Source: Allomyces arbusculus
Lineage: Eukaryota > Blastocladiomycota > Blastocladiomycetes > Blastocladiales > Blastocladiaceae
Assembly: GCA_027604705.1 (NCBI GenBank)
Contig: JADHYV010000119.1
Coordinates: 1 to 41,417, forward strand
Length of the DNA: 41,417 nucleotides
Direction: 5' to 3'
In this document: piece after piece, positions 29,359 through 40,513 of the stretch
How positions within the stretch are numbered: position 1 is the first letter of the stretch
How the letters are laid out: each line of letters opens with the position of its first letter
Program-made: the position numbers and the translations under genes
The notes under the pieces: generated by a model
What the model was told of the DNA's origin: nothing
The model's database searches: none
Seen by the model: the letters and a program-made list of their open reading frames with translations, nothing else

Positions 29359-32333
29359 TCACCGTGCCATCGGCAAGTCGCCTGCAGTCATTTGTTCCAG
29401 CGCCTACGCTCAAAGACAAGCAACACCGATCAGTTCGAGGCGCTCACTGCATTCGCTATCCTACGCTCTCAATACGACACAACGTACCCTCAACCGCGCC
29501 ATCCGCGCCGCATTCACCGTCTCGATGTAATCCAAGTTCAGTGTCGATCCGCGCGACAACGGCCGGTGCGTCTTCTCCGCCGCCGATGCCGCTGGTTCCT
29601 GGTCGTTCCTACAATCCACACCACAGCGTCGTCAGTTACTTTCCCCTTCGCGCTCAACCCTCGGCTCCAAGGTACCATTCAGCACTCGGCCCGGGTACAA
29701 ACTGCGACCCGGCCGCAAGCGACGCCGCCTCGGACCACGGCCGGCGCACCGTCCTTCCCGTCTTCGCCACCCCACCCCCCGGTGCCGCGGCGGCCGTCGG
29801 TCCCTGCTGCAAGTCCCGCTCGACGCGCCTCTGCTCGCGCTCGAGTTCCGCGCGCAGCGCCTGCAGCCGGTCCACGACATCGGACGCGGGCGGCGCGGGG
29901 GTCGGCGCCGCACTCCGCCCTACGGGTGGCACGGGAGTCGGCGCCGCACTCCTCCTCCCTGCCGCGGCCGCAGCCGCAGCCATTGCTGGTAGCGGCGGCG
30001 ACCGTGCGCGGTCCGTGACAAGCGCGACCTGCGACGCGCGTCGGCGGAGCGTGGTGGAGGGCGCGCGCGCGACACCGCGTTCGATGACTTTCACGGCCGA
30101 GGATGACGGCGGACGTGGGGCCGGCGCAGTCGGAGGAATGGAGGTCGGTCCGGCGCCCGGCGGGAGAGAGTAGGGGCCCGCGCCGGACGGGACCGAGTAG
30201 GGTCCGGGCGCGTCGATCGGGTCGGTATCGTCGGGGGAGGTGCCGGGCAGCGGTTCGCCGGTGGTCTGTTGCCATTGTTTTCGGAGGGTCGGGATCGGCG
30301 GGGACGAGGAGCGGAAAGGGGCCGCTGGAGGGGGTGGGGAGGCTGGGGGTGCGGGGGATGACGATGATTCGGGCTAGGGATGTGATCGATGTGAGAAAGG
30401 ATCGAGTGCACAGCGAGAGAAGAGCGAGATTCAACGAACGTACCTTCGTCCCCGCACGCGCGCGGACATGCTTATTCCGCCGCTTCAATGCCTCCTCCTC
30501 GGCCTTGGACCGCATCGCCTCCTCTTTTGGGTCCACCCCAGCCGCCGCGGCCGCCGCAGCAGCCGGTCTCGCGCCAGTATCCACATCCGCTGCCGCCGCC
30601 GCGGGTTTCACCTTGCCCTTGATCTTAGCCGCGGCCTCGGCCTCCTCGCGCGCACGATCTGCCTCCAATTCCATCTCGTGTTTCCGCTTGAGTTCCTCCT
30701 GCTCGGCCTGGAGTCGCGCGAGTTCGGCCGCTTCCTCGCGCTGCTGCCGCGCGAGTTCCTCGGCCTTGGCGCGCTCCTTGGCGGCAATCTGTTCCTTGAG
30801 CGCGTCCTGCAATTTTTGTTGTGCGGTTTGCTTGGCGCGCACGTCGTCGCGCAGCCATGGAAGCGTATCGGACGAGGTGGTCGTGGGGAGGGTCGTGGTC
30901 GGTTTTGCCGCGACGGTGGATCCGGGCGTGACGCCAGCGAGGTTCGGGAGAGAGAGCGCGGCGAGCGGGTTCGTGAGTCCGGGCGACGCGAGTCCGAGCG
31001 CGAGACCTGGGACCGCGAGTTGCGGCTGCTGTTGCTGCTGCTGCTGGAGCAGAAGCGCCTGCAACGACCCGACGACGTTCGCCGGCAACCCAGTCGCGCC
31101 GGTCCCCGCCAAACTCGCAAGTAATTGCTGCAACTGCGCATTCCCCGTCGGTGCCGGCACCGCCGCCACATACTCCCCACCACCGCCCATCACCGACCGC
31201 CTCCCACCCCCCGCCACTTCCTCCCTCGCCTTCGCCTCCGCCGCAGCCATCGCTGCGGCCTGCGCGCGGTTCGTGACCAATCCACCGTCGGCATCGCGTA
31301 ACGGCGCGCCGGCACCACCGCGGCCAAACGGGTTATACGACTCGGCCTCGCGGTCTTTCCGCTCGTCAAGGATTCGGCGCACTTCCGCGTCGCGGTCGTC
31401 ACGTTGCCGTTTCAGCTGCACTTGCGCTTCGAGGTCGCGCAAGTAGGCGGCCTGTTTCGCGCGGATCGTGGAGGGGTCGGGGTTCGGGTTGAACGGGTCG
31501 GCGGCAGAGCGGGAGATGGGGGCAGGGGAGGGGGAGGCGGTGTCGTACCGGCGACGGCCAGCGCGCGAAGGGTTGACGGGTGGTGGTGGAGAGGGGTCGC
31601 GCCAGGTTGCGCGCGCGGGTGGTTGGGTTGGTGCAGGTGCTGCAGGATCGGAATAGGGGTAGCTCGACGGCGTCGAGTACGGGTACCCGGCAGGTGGCGG
31701 CGCGATTATAGCCGGCGGCGGTGGCGGCGCGCCGTACGGGTAGGGCATCGGGTACATCGGGTAGGGCGGGTAGTAAGGGAACGCGGCCTGCCCGGTGGGA
31801 CCGGTTGGCGGAGGTGGAGCGTACGGCGCGTAGCCCGGGTAGCCTGGGTATATGGCGGCGTGCGGCGGCGGCGGCATCGCGTATGGCTGGCTTGCTGGCG
31901 GCGGTTGGGTCGTGGTTGTTGCTGGAGCGGGTGCCGAATTCATCCAGAACGGTTTGGGCGCGAGCGGGTCCCCCGGTGCCGGTGCACCACTGCCCTCGGC
32001 CGCGACCGCAATCCCGTTTGCCCGTCCCGCGCCGCTACTGCCCGGACGCCGCCGTCTTCCATCATCCGCGTCGCTGCGGTCCCAGGGCGCGCGCACAGCC
32101 CCAGCCCCACCACCGTGCTGATCACTTCTGGCCGACTCCTCGACGTGTGCCGCAAGCGCGGCGGTGCGCGAGACGCCCACGTCGTCGGCGACGCGGGAGC
32201 GGCGCGTGGTCCGTGGTAGCTTGGCTTGCAGGGCGAGGAACTGGCGCATGTCGTCGCGCGCCGAGTCGGCATTGTTGGTGTTGGTGCCGCGGCGCGGGCC
32301 GCGTGGGGCCGGCGGCGACGCGCTCAGGAACAT
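29359..32333 (-). CDS. CSPP1-like coiled-coil protein (centrosome/cilium)
   Basis: Probably a centrosomal or axonemal structural protein. Exons on the minus strand: 32333-30444, 30373-29676, 29608-29488 and 29403-29359, about 917 residues. The N-terminal third is low complexity with a Pro/Tyr/Gly-rich tract (residues about 140-250). A coiled coil begins at about residue 290 (AKQAAYLRDLEAQVQLKRQR), followed by ESYNPFGRGGAGAPLRDADG. This YNP(F/W)GR.G.GAPL.D pattern is what I recall from CSPP1 and kin. A Gln run (seven residues, near 31035) sits mid-protein. A second, longer charged coiled coil (LQDALKEQIAAKERAKAEEL onward) covers about residues 515-590. Pro-rich sequence and a short LNLDYIETVNAARMARLRAL end follow. 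CSPP1 kin occur in ciliated eukaryotes, which fits a zoospore-forming fungus. The exact ortholog is uncertain. Confidence 0.62.
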
Positions 32334-33346
32334 GACAGGTGGTGGAGAGTCGAGTGCGGCAAGTTGCGAGAGCGAGGGAGCTGTTCAAGGTCGCTGACGG
32401 TGGTTGTCTAAGGGGGTGCCATACCAGTTGCTGGTTGTTCAGCCGGTCGCGACCACGTCGAAGTGGGAGCGAGAGGCAAAGGCAGCCTGCCGGGCGTCTG
32501 TCGGGCCCCACTTCGGTCCTGGGCGCCAACGTAGATTAGCGGAATCGCGGTTTGATCCTGGCTGCCATGAGGGCCGCGGCTGGTCACTGCCAAAATGTCA
32601 GTGTGGTTGTTGGGCTTTTGCTCCTGCCAAGCACCGCCCTCCATCTCGGCTCGCTTGCTGCGCGCCATATCCCAGACCCACATTTCGACCAACTTCACTG
32701 CGATCTCAGGCGTCTGCTGTTGACATACGCTTTGGTCCATGTACAGCCATGCCTTTGCACACATGTCCCACCCCCATGATTTCGACGGCGCCGTGCTCAG
32801 ACAGCACAAAAATTGTGTGCCGTTGCCGTGATTTGGCCATAATCAGGCGTCAGCTGGCCTTCGACGCTGGGCCCTGGTCGATCAATTTGTTAATTGATCG
32901 AAAGCGGTAGGCATAGAATCTTCTGCAACTGTTGCAACACCGTCGAGCGCTTGTCGAATCACGCGAGAAGGCTTCTCGGACGTGAGCGCTACACCAAGTA
33001 ACAGCGTGATTTCCAGCGCGAGCAGCGTGTGCACTCAGAATGGAAGTAGTTGCTTGGCAACGCCCTGTTCGGTTCTAGGCTGTGCGTCCCGCACACTTGA
33101 ACGTGGTGGTTGTCATGTTTCGTTCGTCCATTTACTATTTTCTGTTCCGGGTGTGCTTCACGTTCCTTTACTCTTCCTCGCTCATAAATATGATGCCTCA
33201 TTGATTGTGGATCGGCCAAGCATCAAACCGCTCCTCAAATCACTTGATCACACAGAGACTCTGGACTCACGCACCAAGGCACCAAGGTCGAACAACGTGC
33301 TCCAGCTCTTCAGTTACGCGCGCGGGTGACTGCACTTCTTGCAACA
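32334..33346. promoter_or_regulatory. Divergent intergenic region, CSPP1-like / kinase-like
   Basis: About 1 kb between divergent starts, so both promoters lie here. A minus-strand open frame at 32809-32408 (W-, Q- and M-rich) has no family I recognise and may be chance. A perfect inverted repeat lies at 32878-32901. Confidence 0.4.
32878..32901. repeat. Perfect 10-bp inverted repeat with 4-nt loop
   Basis: TCGATCAATT, four bases, then AATTGATCGA. It lies in AT-rich intergenic DNA. It could be a dimeric factor site or a chance palindrome. Confidence 0.8.
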
Positions 33347-34456
33347 ATGACAGCAACACCAGCCGCCGTTACCAGTGTCCCCCTGCAAGCATTGGCCAAG
33401 GGTGAGCTCGTGGGCCCTCTCAAGCATGTCACGTCGTTGTGGGCCGGGTATGGCACGCTGAGCCGCGGCACGTTCCGTCCAACTGCCTCGACCGACGGCA
33501 AGTCGACCACGGGCAAGCGCGCCAAGTCGGCCGCCAAGAACACCACCAACTATGCTGCAACGATCCCGGTCATGGTCAAGACGATCCACTTTGACGACAC
33601 CGCCAACGACACCGACCTGACCCTCCCCAACCTCGCCGTGCTCGCTTCCACCGAGTACGCCGACCCCAAGACCGGCGACCTCGGCCACCGCCGCAAAGTG
33701 CGCAGCTACCGCGTCGAGTACCTGTTCTATGCGCAATACTTGTCTTCCCCGACCACCTTCATCGTCGCGAACTTTGTCCCGGCCCTCTCGCGCGCGTCGC
33801 CCGCGACCATCACGCTCAGCATGACCGAACTGCCCGAATCCGCTTCGCTCGGCGCGACTCCAAGCGCGGTCCTCGCGTGGCTCGCCTCCTTCCACGCCCA
33901 CTTTCTCGGGACCCAACCCGAGGGGCTCTGGGAAACGGGCGGGTACTGGCACGTGGCCACGCGGCCGTCGGAACTGCGGCGCGCGCAGAACGCGCGCGGG
34001 AGTCCGTACCAGTGGGTCGCGCTGCACGCTGACTTCTGGGCGCAGCATTTGGCCAAGTGGCAGAGTGACGCGCGGTGCAGGACGCTGGTCCACGGTGACC
34101 CGAAGGGGGACAATGTCGTGGTGTTGCCCGACGGTCAAGTGGCCTTGGTCGATTTCCAGTACGTCGGTGGCGGGATCGGGGCCGTGGATGTCGCGCACTG
34201 GTTGGCCACGTCGGCGCCCGACCACGTCCTGAATGATTGGCGCCGCGTGGTCATAGACGAGTACTATGCCGTGTACGCCGCGCAGGCGGCGGCCAAGGGC
34301 AAGGAGGTGGTGGACGCGGCGACAGTCGTCGATCAGGTCGAGGTCGCGCTCCTGGATTGGGCACGGTTTGTGGCCGGGTGGGGGTGGTGGGGGAACGTGC
34401 GGTGGTTGCAGCGCACGGTGCAGGAGATTCGCGACAAGTGGGTGCCGCGCACGTGA
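33347..34456 (+). CDS. APH/EcKinase-like small-molecule kinase family protein
   Basis: Predicted phosphotransferase of the aminoglycoside-phosphotransferase / CHK (EcKinase) fold; substrate unknown. One exon, 369 residues, starting at the ATG in CAACAATGACAGC; an in-frame GTG seven codons upstream is not a start. The N-lobe has LWAGYGTLSRGTF and a Lys in VMVKTIHF (likely the ATP Lys); RSYRVEYLFYAQY resembles the helix-C Glu region. The catalytic loop is LVHGDPKGDNVVV (HGDxxxxN) and the metal Asp lies in VALVDFQYVGGG, followed by AVDVAHWL. All key residues are present, so it should be an active kinase. EcKinase relatives in insects phosphorylate ecdysteroids, but fungal members are uncharacterised. 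High GC, like its neighbours. Confidence 0.8.
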   Translation: MTATPAAVTSVPLQALAKGELVGPLKHVTSLWAGYGTLSRGTFRPTASTDGKSTTGKRAKSAAKNTTNYAATIPVMVKTIHFDDTANDTDLTLPNLAVLASTEYADPKTGDLGHRRKVRSYRVEYLFYAQYLSSPTTFIVANFVPALSRASPATITLSMTELPESASLGATPSAVLAWLASFHAHFLGTQPEGLWETGGYWHVATRPSELRRAQNARGSPYQWVALHADFWAQHLAKWQSDARCRTLVHGDPKGDNVVVLPDGQVALVDFQYVGGGIGAVDVAHWLATSAPDHVLNDWRRVVIDEYYAVYAAQAAAKGKEVVDAATVVDQVEVALLDWARFVAGWGWWGNVRWLQRTVQEIRDKWVPRT

Positions 34457-35340
34457 GAGAAAAAATGCCATTTGTGTGTCTCTGTTTCTGCTGTTGGATC
34501 AGAAGCGCGAGAAAATGCAAGGCCGTTGATTCGACGCAAGCCAACTTGACAATCCGGACAGTGGTCACTCAAATATGATCAAGTCATCGAGGATATACCC
34601 GCAAAGGCTCTCCACCCTGTTTCTAGGGCAGATGAGGACAAAAAGATGAACTCGCACGGTGGCCGTGGTCGTGGTGGGACCAGGTCGGTCTCGCGAGATT
34701 CGACGAGCAGTAGCTCACGAAAGGTGCAGTGGAGACGATCAGGAGCACGCGAATCAAGTTGTGAGAGAAGAGGTGCGTTTGACATCAGCTTGTGACAGCC
34801 TGGCGACCGGTGCAGGGCCAATGTTGCGGGAGCCGTAGGTGCGAGCGATGAGCAAGCGGCAAATACAATCGCGCAATCCCCGTGTAAAACACTACGGCTA
34901 GATTGTATTGGAGGGCAACTAGATGCGGTGGCCGCGGTGCAATGGGGAGCCGCGTGCGCGTGCGGGTTTGGTCTTGCGGTGCCGCAACGAAGCGCGAGCA
35001 GCGGCCGACGCGGCCGAGTGAGATAGAAAAAAATTCGGGTCCGGATGGATGGGGGAAGGTGCAGACGGGCCATATGAACAAGGAAACAAAATGAGATGAG
35101 AGGGCGGGTGGGGGGAAGGGGATGCGCGCGCAGAGCGCCGAGGGGCCGAAAAGGGTGCGGTGCGAATCGAACGTCGGCGCGGGGCCGGTCGCACATCGGC
35201 GCTGGATTGTGACGATGGGGGTGCATCGCAGCGTCGCGAGGTACGAGCGAAGGTTCGGCAGATCCCGGCGAGCGTCGGCCAGGTCGGTTGCTTGATCTTA
35301 GCCTCGGCATCAACGTCGCGCGCATAGGTGTTGCGGTCGT
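34457..35340. other. Convergent gap without recognisable gene
   Basis: 884 bp between facing stops. A 248-codon minus-strand open frame crosses it (35325-34579), but its Arg/Pro/Ser/His bias, lack of domains and three-phase openness suggest chance. Confidence 0.4.
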
Positions 35341-35619
35341 CTACTCAGCGTCGCTGCACGGTCCCACGCCGCTTGACACCGGTTCTGCTGATGTCGCTGC
35401 TGGTGCCGGTGCCTCAACAAGTTGCTCGCCCTCCTCGCCAAGAATCGTGCCCTTGCTGACGCCCGCGACAGGGCACGGCAGGAGCGTAGGCGCCGCGACG
35501 GTGAGCACGGCCACAGCCGCGGTCAGGGCCACGAGCGAGCTCGACATTTGCCGGCGCTGCGCGTAAGTGACGCGGCGCGACCCGCCAGCGGCCGCGGCAA
35601 AGAGCGTGGTGAATGGCAT
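35341..35619 (-). CDS. Small single-TM hypothetical protein
   Basis: I do not recognise this gene. 92 residues in one exon. It starts MPFTTLFAAAAGG, then a basic stretch RRVTYAQRRQ, one hydrophobic segment (SSLVALTAAVAVLTVAAPTL), a Cys-Pro turn (LLPCPVAG) and an acidic, Ala/Pro-rich tail ending CSDAE. A basic N-terminus before a lone membrane segment fits a small mitochondrial inner-membrane or ER protein, but this is inference only. The frame extends upstream without stop for about 90 codons in biased sequence; the chosen Met is the only nearby one. A chance ORF cannot be excluded. Confidence 0.4.
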   Translation of the reverse strand: MPFTTLFAAAAGGSRRVTYAQRRQMSSSLVALTAAVAVLTVAAPTLLPCPVAGVSKGTILGEEGEQLVEAPAPAATSAEPVSSGVGPCSDAE

Positions 35620-36476
35620 TGTGGTGGTCGTGGGGGAGTCGTCGGCGGCAGCGGCGTCGGCCTCGGGGCGCGCGCGCGGGGATCGACGCGCGGGCGGCAC
35701 ACAAGACGGTGCGGCAAGTCGCGCCAAGAACGGGGGCGGCGTGCAGGCGCTGGTCGAGGTCGAAATGCAACGGGCGGGCTGATCGTGCAGGCGAGGCAGG
35801 CAGGGCAGACGGCAGAATGAGCATACGCACGTGATATGACCAAAACGCGACTTAATTATCAAGAAAGAGGTTGAGCGGCATCGAGCAGGCCGAGTCATCG
35901 AGCAGGGCCGAGTCGCCTTTCAAAAAAAGCTCCCCGGCAGCACAAGCATCACCCCCAACATCAACCAAGAGGACTCAGCGCGGTCTGGCAGCCGACATTT
36001 TTTCTGCGCGCAAGTGCGCGGGGCGAGGCACCGGCACCAGCACCAGGACGCTCCAGCTGTGAGGTGCATTTGCGAAGAGCAGGAAGCAGTCTCCGTGCTC
36101 ACGTTCGTCGTGGAGCGTTCGTCTTGGACGGGGACGCAAAGCGTGGCGAACTGCTCTGCTCAAGCTCTTTTTGGTCGCCTGGAATGGACGCAAGGACGCA
36201 CGTCGCGAGCTCGTGACTGAATCATTGGCTGATCACTCCTGCACCGCCAAGTTGTTGATTGCAGCACGTTCATTCGCACCACAGCAACAGCACCAGCAGC
36301 GTCGGTGCCTGCGTGCGCCGCTGTCGCGGTGCTGGCACACGCACACCAGGTCGATTAAGGGCACGCTTCCCCGCACGCGCGATCGTGCAGCCATTTCACG
36401 TCAAAGCTTGGATCCTGCCTTGCTGCGCATCTGTACGCACCACCGGCCGCTCGCCGCGCACTTCCTCGCCACGCTC
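35620..36476. other. Gap upstream of small protein and decayed fungalysin
   Basis: 857 bp. It would hold the promoter of the small minus-strand gene and the old promoter of the fungalysin relic. No gene recognised. Confidence 0.35.
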
Positions 36477-38533
36477 ATGGCGCTGCACGCGATCCCGCCC
36501 ACACATACCGCGCAGTCCAACACGTTTGAGCATCGGGTCAAGGTGCTGACCCCCGCCGTCAAGTCGTTCACGATTCTACCGCCATTTGGCCCGACCATCG
36601 GTGCAGTGTGCCCACCGGCCGTACCCACGCGCCAGCCGGCCGCCGACTCGCAAGATGCGGCGCGCGGTGGCGATGGTGTACATGACCGAGACACTTGGGT
36701 TCCCGCCGTCCAAGTCGTGGTCAAGAACGTGGCCACGACGGCGTCGGGCGTGACGGCCGTCTACGCGCGGCAGCTGGTCAACGGGCTCGACGTAATGCCG
36801 GCGTGAATATGAACATCTGGTGCGTGTTGATTTAGCTGTTATCGATCGAGTCCACCCAGAAAACTGACGTGCCGATCCCGCGCTGATACTAAGAGGAGCG
36901 ACCAGATCGGCGCGGCTGGTGACAGCTTTTACCGCGGCGCACGCACGTCGCAACCCGCTTGGCCGCGCTCTCGGACGCGGGGATCGACGACGGGCACGCC
37001 GCCTGCTGACGCGTTCAAGGCGCTGGCGTTATTTGTCGGCGCGCCGACGCCGACGACGGTCAACGTGACGGTACCTGCGCCAACTGGCGACGCGTCAGCA
37101 GCGCCCCTGTTCGAGATCACGTCCGAGATTGCCACGGCGCCCGTGTCCGTGCACTACCAATACGTGCAGAACGGCAACAACTTGAAGCTCGCCTACTCGT
37201 TGCAGCTCAAGCAAACGCGGCACTGGTACCACGGCCACGTCAACGTGCAGACGAGCGAGGTCGAGGCCGTCAACGACTGGGCAGCCGCTGCACGGTACCC
37301 GGTGATCCCGGCCGTTCAGGAGTGTCCCGACAGCGGACCAATTGTTATCGTCGATTCGGCGTCGGCAATTTTGACCAACGCGTCATCATTAAGTTGGCAC
37401 GCGACCTCGGTCTCGAAATTTACTATGAGTAAGGGAAACAACGTGATTTCGAAACCGAACACGAATGATGCCGCCAATAATGTGTTTCCGGACGGCGGTG
37501 CCGACTTGGACTTCACCAAATACGCGCCCGTCTTTGCGACGGCCAACCCAACGACTACGCGGCGGGTTCGGCCGTGCAACTGTTCTAATTGAAAAACTTC
37601 GCGCACGACTTGACCTACCAGTACGGGTTTAATGAGGTGTGCTGCTTCATTGCATTGTTTCCTGGCTACATAAGTGCGACCAGAGGTGACCCATCTCTCT
37701 CCTCACCAGCCCTCGAACAATTTCCAGAAGGACAATTTTAGCAAGCGAGGCATGGGAACTGATGCGATTGCTGCCATGGCCCAAGATGCCGAAGCAAGTA
37801 GCACTGACGCGTTAATTACGCCATCTAACGGCACCCCACCGCTCGCGTTCCTGTCGCTGTTCACGCTCACGACGCCCAAGCATGACGGCGACTTTGGCCT
37901 CGTGGTCCTACACTACGAGTTCTCCTACAGCGTCTCGAGCCGGCTCACGGGTGGCTTTGCGAACCCCAATTGCCTGTCCGACTTCTAGTAGGCGGGCTTG
38001 GCCAAGGACTGGTCCGACATGTTCGCGCTCGCTGTCAATATGCTCGACAAGCAGCCGTCACGCACAATGTGGCTGCGCCGTTTGCACCGTACGTTGCGAG
38101 CACACCGTCGGGCCTGTGCACGTACTCGTACACGTCCGACAAGCAAGTTAACCCAAGAACATACTCGCTCTTAGGCACCGAGCAGAACCAGGAGGAGCAC
38201 AAGGCCGGTGAGGTGTGGGCGTCGCTGCTGGGAAGTGTATTGGAACTTGGTCGACAAGTATGGGTGTGGGCCGAGTGAGCAGGCCGATTTGGCTCACGGC
38301 AACACGCTGTGGTTGCAGCTGATCATGGACGGACTTAAAACTCAGGAAAGTAGCCCCACCGCCGTCTCGGCGCGGAACACGATCCTGACCGCTGACTTTT
38401 TGCTCACAACCGGAGCCATCCATTGCTTGATTTGGGGCAGATTTTCCAAGCGCCGTTTGGGCACCACGGCGTTGCCAGGCGTCTATATCGACTCGTTTAC
38501 CGTTCTGCCCGAGTGCTTGCTGACACTGGCTTG
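36477..38533 (+). pseudogene. Decayed fungalysin (M36 metalloprotease), copy 2
   Basis: A fungalysin gene recognisable over nearly its whole length but broken in several places (about six or more stops or frame changes). Propeptide traces are VVVKNVATTASGVTAVYARQ and VSVHYQYVQNGNNLKLAYS. PNTNDAANNVFPDGGADLD, NFAHDLTYQYGF and FSKRGMGTDAIAAMAQDA lead to the active-site region, where the HExxH motif has changed to HYEFSYS, so it could not bind zinc. The C-terminal part KAGEVWASLL, NLVDKYGCGPSEQADLAHG, WGRFSKRRLGTTALPG is well kept. It is closer to copy 3 (40514 onward) than to copy 1 and shares with copy 3 the intron before the NNFQ/GNFQ segment. It faces copy 3. Confidence 0.85.
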
Positions 38534-39313
38534 ACGTTGCTTGCTCTGAATCTCTGCCTTTTTGCGTGCTTCTCCTCTCTCCACCCCTAGCGGAAGCTAC
38601 CGTTTTGTTCTTGCTTGTAATTAATAGCTTCGAATAGCACAACGTTTCAGCCCCGATTTTGAACGTTGCCAGAGTTTCTGACAGGTGCCAGAAATTGGGC
38701 CATCAATCCACGAGTTCATATTGAATGTGACAGTGTGACGCTGGACGGCTTGAACTAAATTGGACGAAAGGCCAGCTCTCATCTATCCCTTTCTCGAACA
38801 GTCCCTTGAGTACGTGGCTTCTTGTTCCTCTTCAGGCCGTCTGTCGGCCTGTAGTCGCTGAAAGCGTGCAGAATGCACTGTCGAAGTCTCATGTCGATGT
38901 CGCTAAAAAACCTGGCCGTGATTGCCTTTGCCCAAAGGATGACAGGGCTTCAATTCGCACCATTGCATGTTACGAGCACAAACAATATCAGTACGTCGGA
39001 ATCCAAATAACCTTGCAGCTGCAGTCGATTTTTGCCTGCCAACACTGTACAGAGCAGCCGATCATGTCAGGCACACTCTCATTACATTCCAATTTATACC
39101 TGTGTACACACCCGCGCATGTCTCGCTGATGCTTCTACACTTGCGCACATGCCCGGCGCCTGCTTGAGCTTTTGTAATCTGATGCGCCATGTTGAATGTT
39201 GTCTACAGACCAGGCGATGGAATTTCAAATCGCGGTCGTTTCATGATCAGGCTCGCATTCAAAACATTGGGTGCCCTTTTTGCCCATATAACTTGCCGAA
39301 CACGACACTGCCC
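38534..39313. other. Gap downstream of fungalysin relic
   Basis: 780 bp, AT-richer than average for the window. No gene, RNA or repeat recognised. Confidence 0.4.
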
Positions 39314-40018
39314 ATGTTATCTCCAACACCTCCGCCGTCACGTGCGCTGGTTGGACTCGGCCAGTGCGGGGTCACGATCGCGCACGAGCTCCTCTCGTCT
39401 ATGACCGACCTGAGCAAGCATCGGACATGCTTCACCAAGATCCCTGTCAAGGGCGCCACCCCGAGCGCCAATGACCAAGCCCCATCCGCTAACAGAAGCA
39501 CTCTCCCTTCACGCCCGCCGGCTGCATCGAACCTGAGCCTCGTGTGCGACCACTTTTTCCACTTCGGTGCTGGTGGTGCGCAGTGAGAGATACACTTCCA
39601 GCCTCGCCTGCACACACATCAGTACACCGTTGCGCGGCACACCGCTGGCGCGGTCGGGCCTGTCGGAAGCGAGCGGGAAGAGCGGAAGGCTGGCGTCAAC
39701 AAGAGGACAGAATTGACACGGCTATCCACAGTGGAGCATGGCCAACATCCGTGCCAACAGGCGTAACTGCACTAAGCAAATCGTAGACGCTGCTCAAACA
39801 ACTCCAGAATCAGCCAAGTCTCCTCGGCCACCATATTTGCTGCCACACTGATCAATGTCGACAAGTTCCCGCGCCGGACGCTCTTTTGGGCGCATCAACG
39901 ATATCGTCCTGCCAGTGGGAGCAGGGGACATCGGCATGGCGGGTGCGGCGGGCATGGGTGCGCAGCGGGTTTCGCGCGACTTCGGTTGTGGCGCCATGTA
40001 CGTGCGTTTCCGCTGAAG
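39314..40018 (+). pseudogene. Delta-tubulin-like relic
   Basis: Three collinear traces of a tubulin, nearest by eye to delta-tubulin (basal-body triplet microtubules). First, from an ATG at 39314, RALVGLGQCGVTIAHELLSS matches the tubulin LGQCGNQIG..EL start; CDHFFHFGAGG and, in another frame, SVLVVRSE follow where delta-tubulin has ..RFF... and RAVLVD.EP. Second, near 39690-39770, VNKRTELTRLSTVEHGQHPC fits the delta-tubulin stretch around YGQHAC. Third, near 39930-39970, GMAGAAGMGAQRV sits where MAGGTGSGLGAFV (the tubulin GTP loop) is expected. Frames differ and stops intervene, so it is broken. Evidence is by memory of the family and could be partly chance. Confidence 0.42.
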
Positions 40019-40513
40019 CGGTCGAGATCATGCGCGCGCGTTTCCATGTGGTGGCCGTTTTGGCGGGCACATCGGAACACACTGCAGCAGTTTTGGGATT
40101 GACATTCGTGCATATGGGTCAATATGACGTGACATGCCCAGCCAGAACTTGCCGCGGACTGCTGTTGGATTTTTGTTTCCGTCCACGCGTCCCTTGGTTG
40201 ATTCTGTTGATACTTGGGTGCTCCCCAGAACTGAACCGCGATTGATTACACATCGCCAATTCCCACAATTGCTTTGTGAGTCATGTCCGTTTTCCGCAAG
40301 ATCCCGTAGAAGCGAGAGCAACATTAGACCTCACCCGATGCGCCCAAGTGGTGCTGACCATACCTCGCACTCACATCTTTTAAGAGAGGAATAGAAAAAA
40401 AGTTCCATTCCGCCGCGCTAGCTAAGATGATGATATGATAAGAAAGAACCGACGCATCCGCAAGAAGTGGGGCCAAAACGGGACCTGGACCAAACTCAAG
40501 ATATCTGTGCAGG
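40019..40513. other. Fungalysin copy 3 3' flank
   Basis: 495 bp. No gene recognised; the right part is the likely 3' UTR of the minus-strand fungalysin. Confidence 0.4.

Noticed and set aside
30103-31446. Plus-strand 447-codon Ser/Ala-rich frame
   Set aside because: Antisense to the CSPP1-like coiled-coil exon, which has family motifs and consistent splicing.
34579-35325. 248-codon minus-strand open frame
   Set aside because: Arg/Pro/His/Ser-biased with no domain, in GC-rich DNA that is open in several frames. Treated as chance.
35288-35566. Plus-strand small gene opposite the small TM protein
   Set aside because: No motif; likely the antisense shadow, although which strand is real cannot be proved without transcripts.
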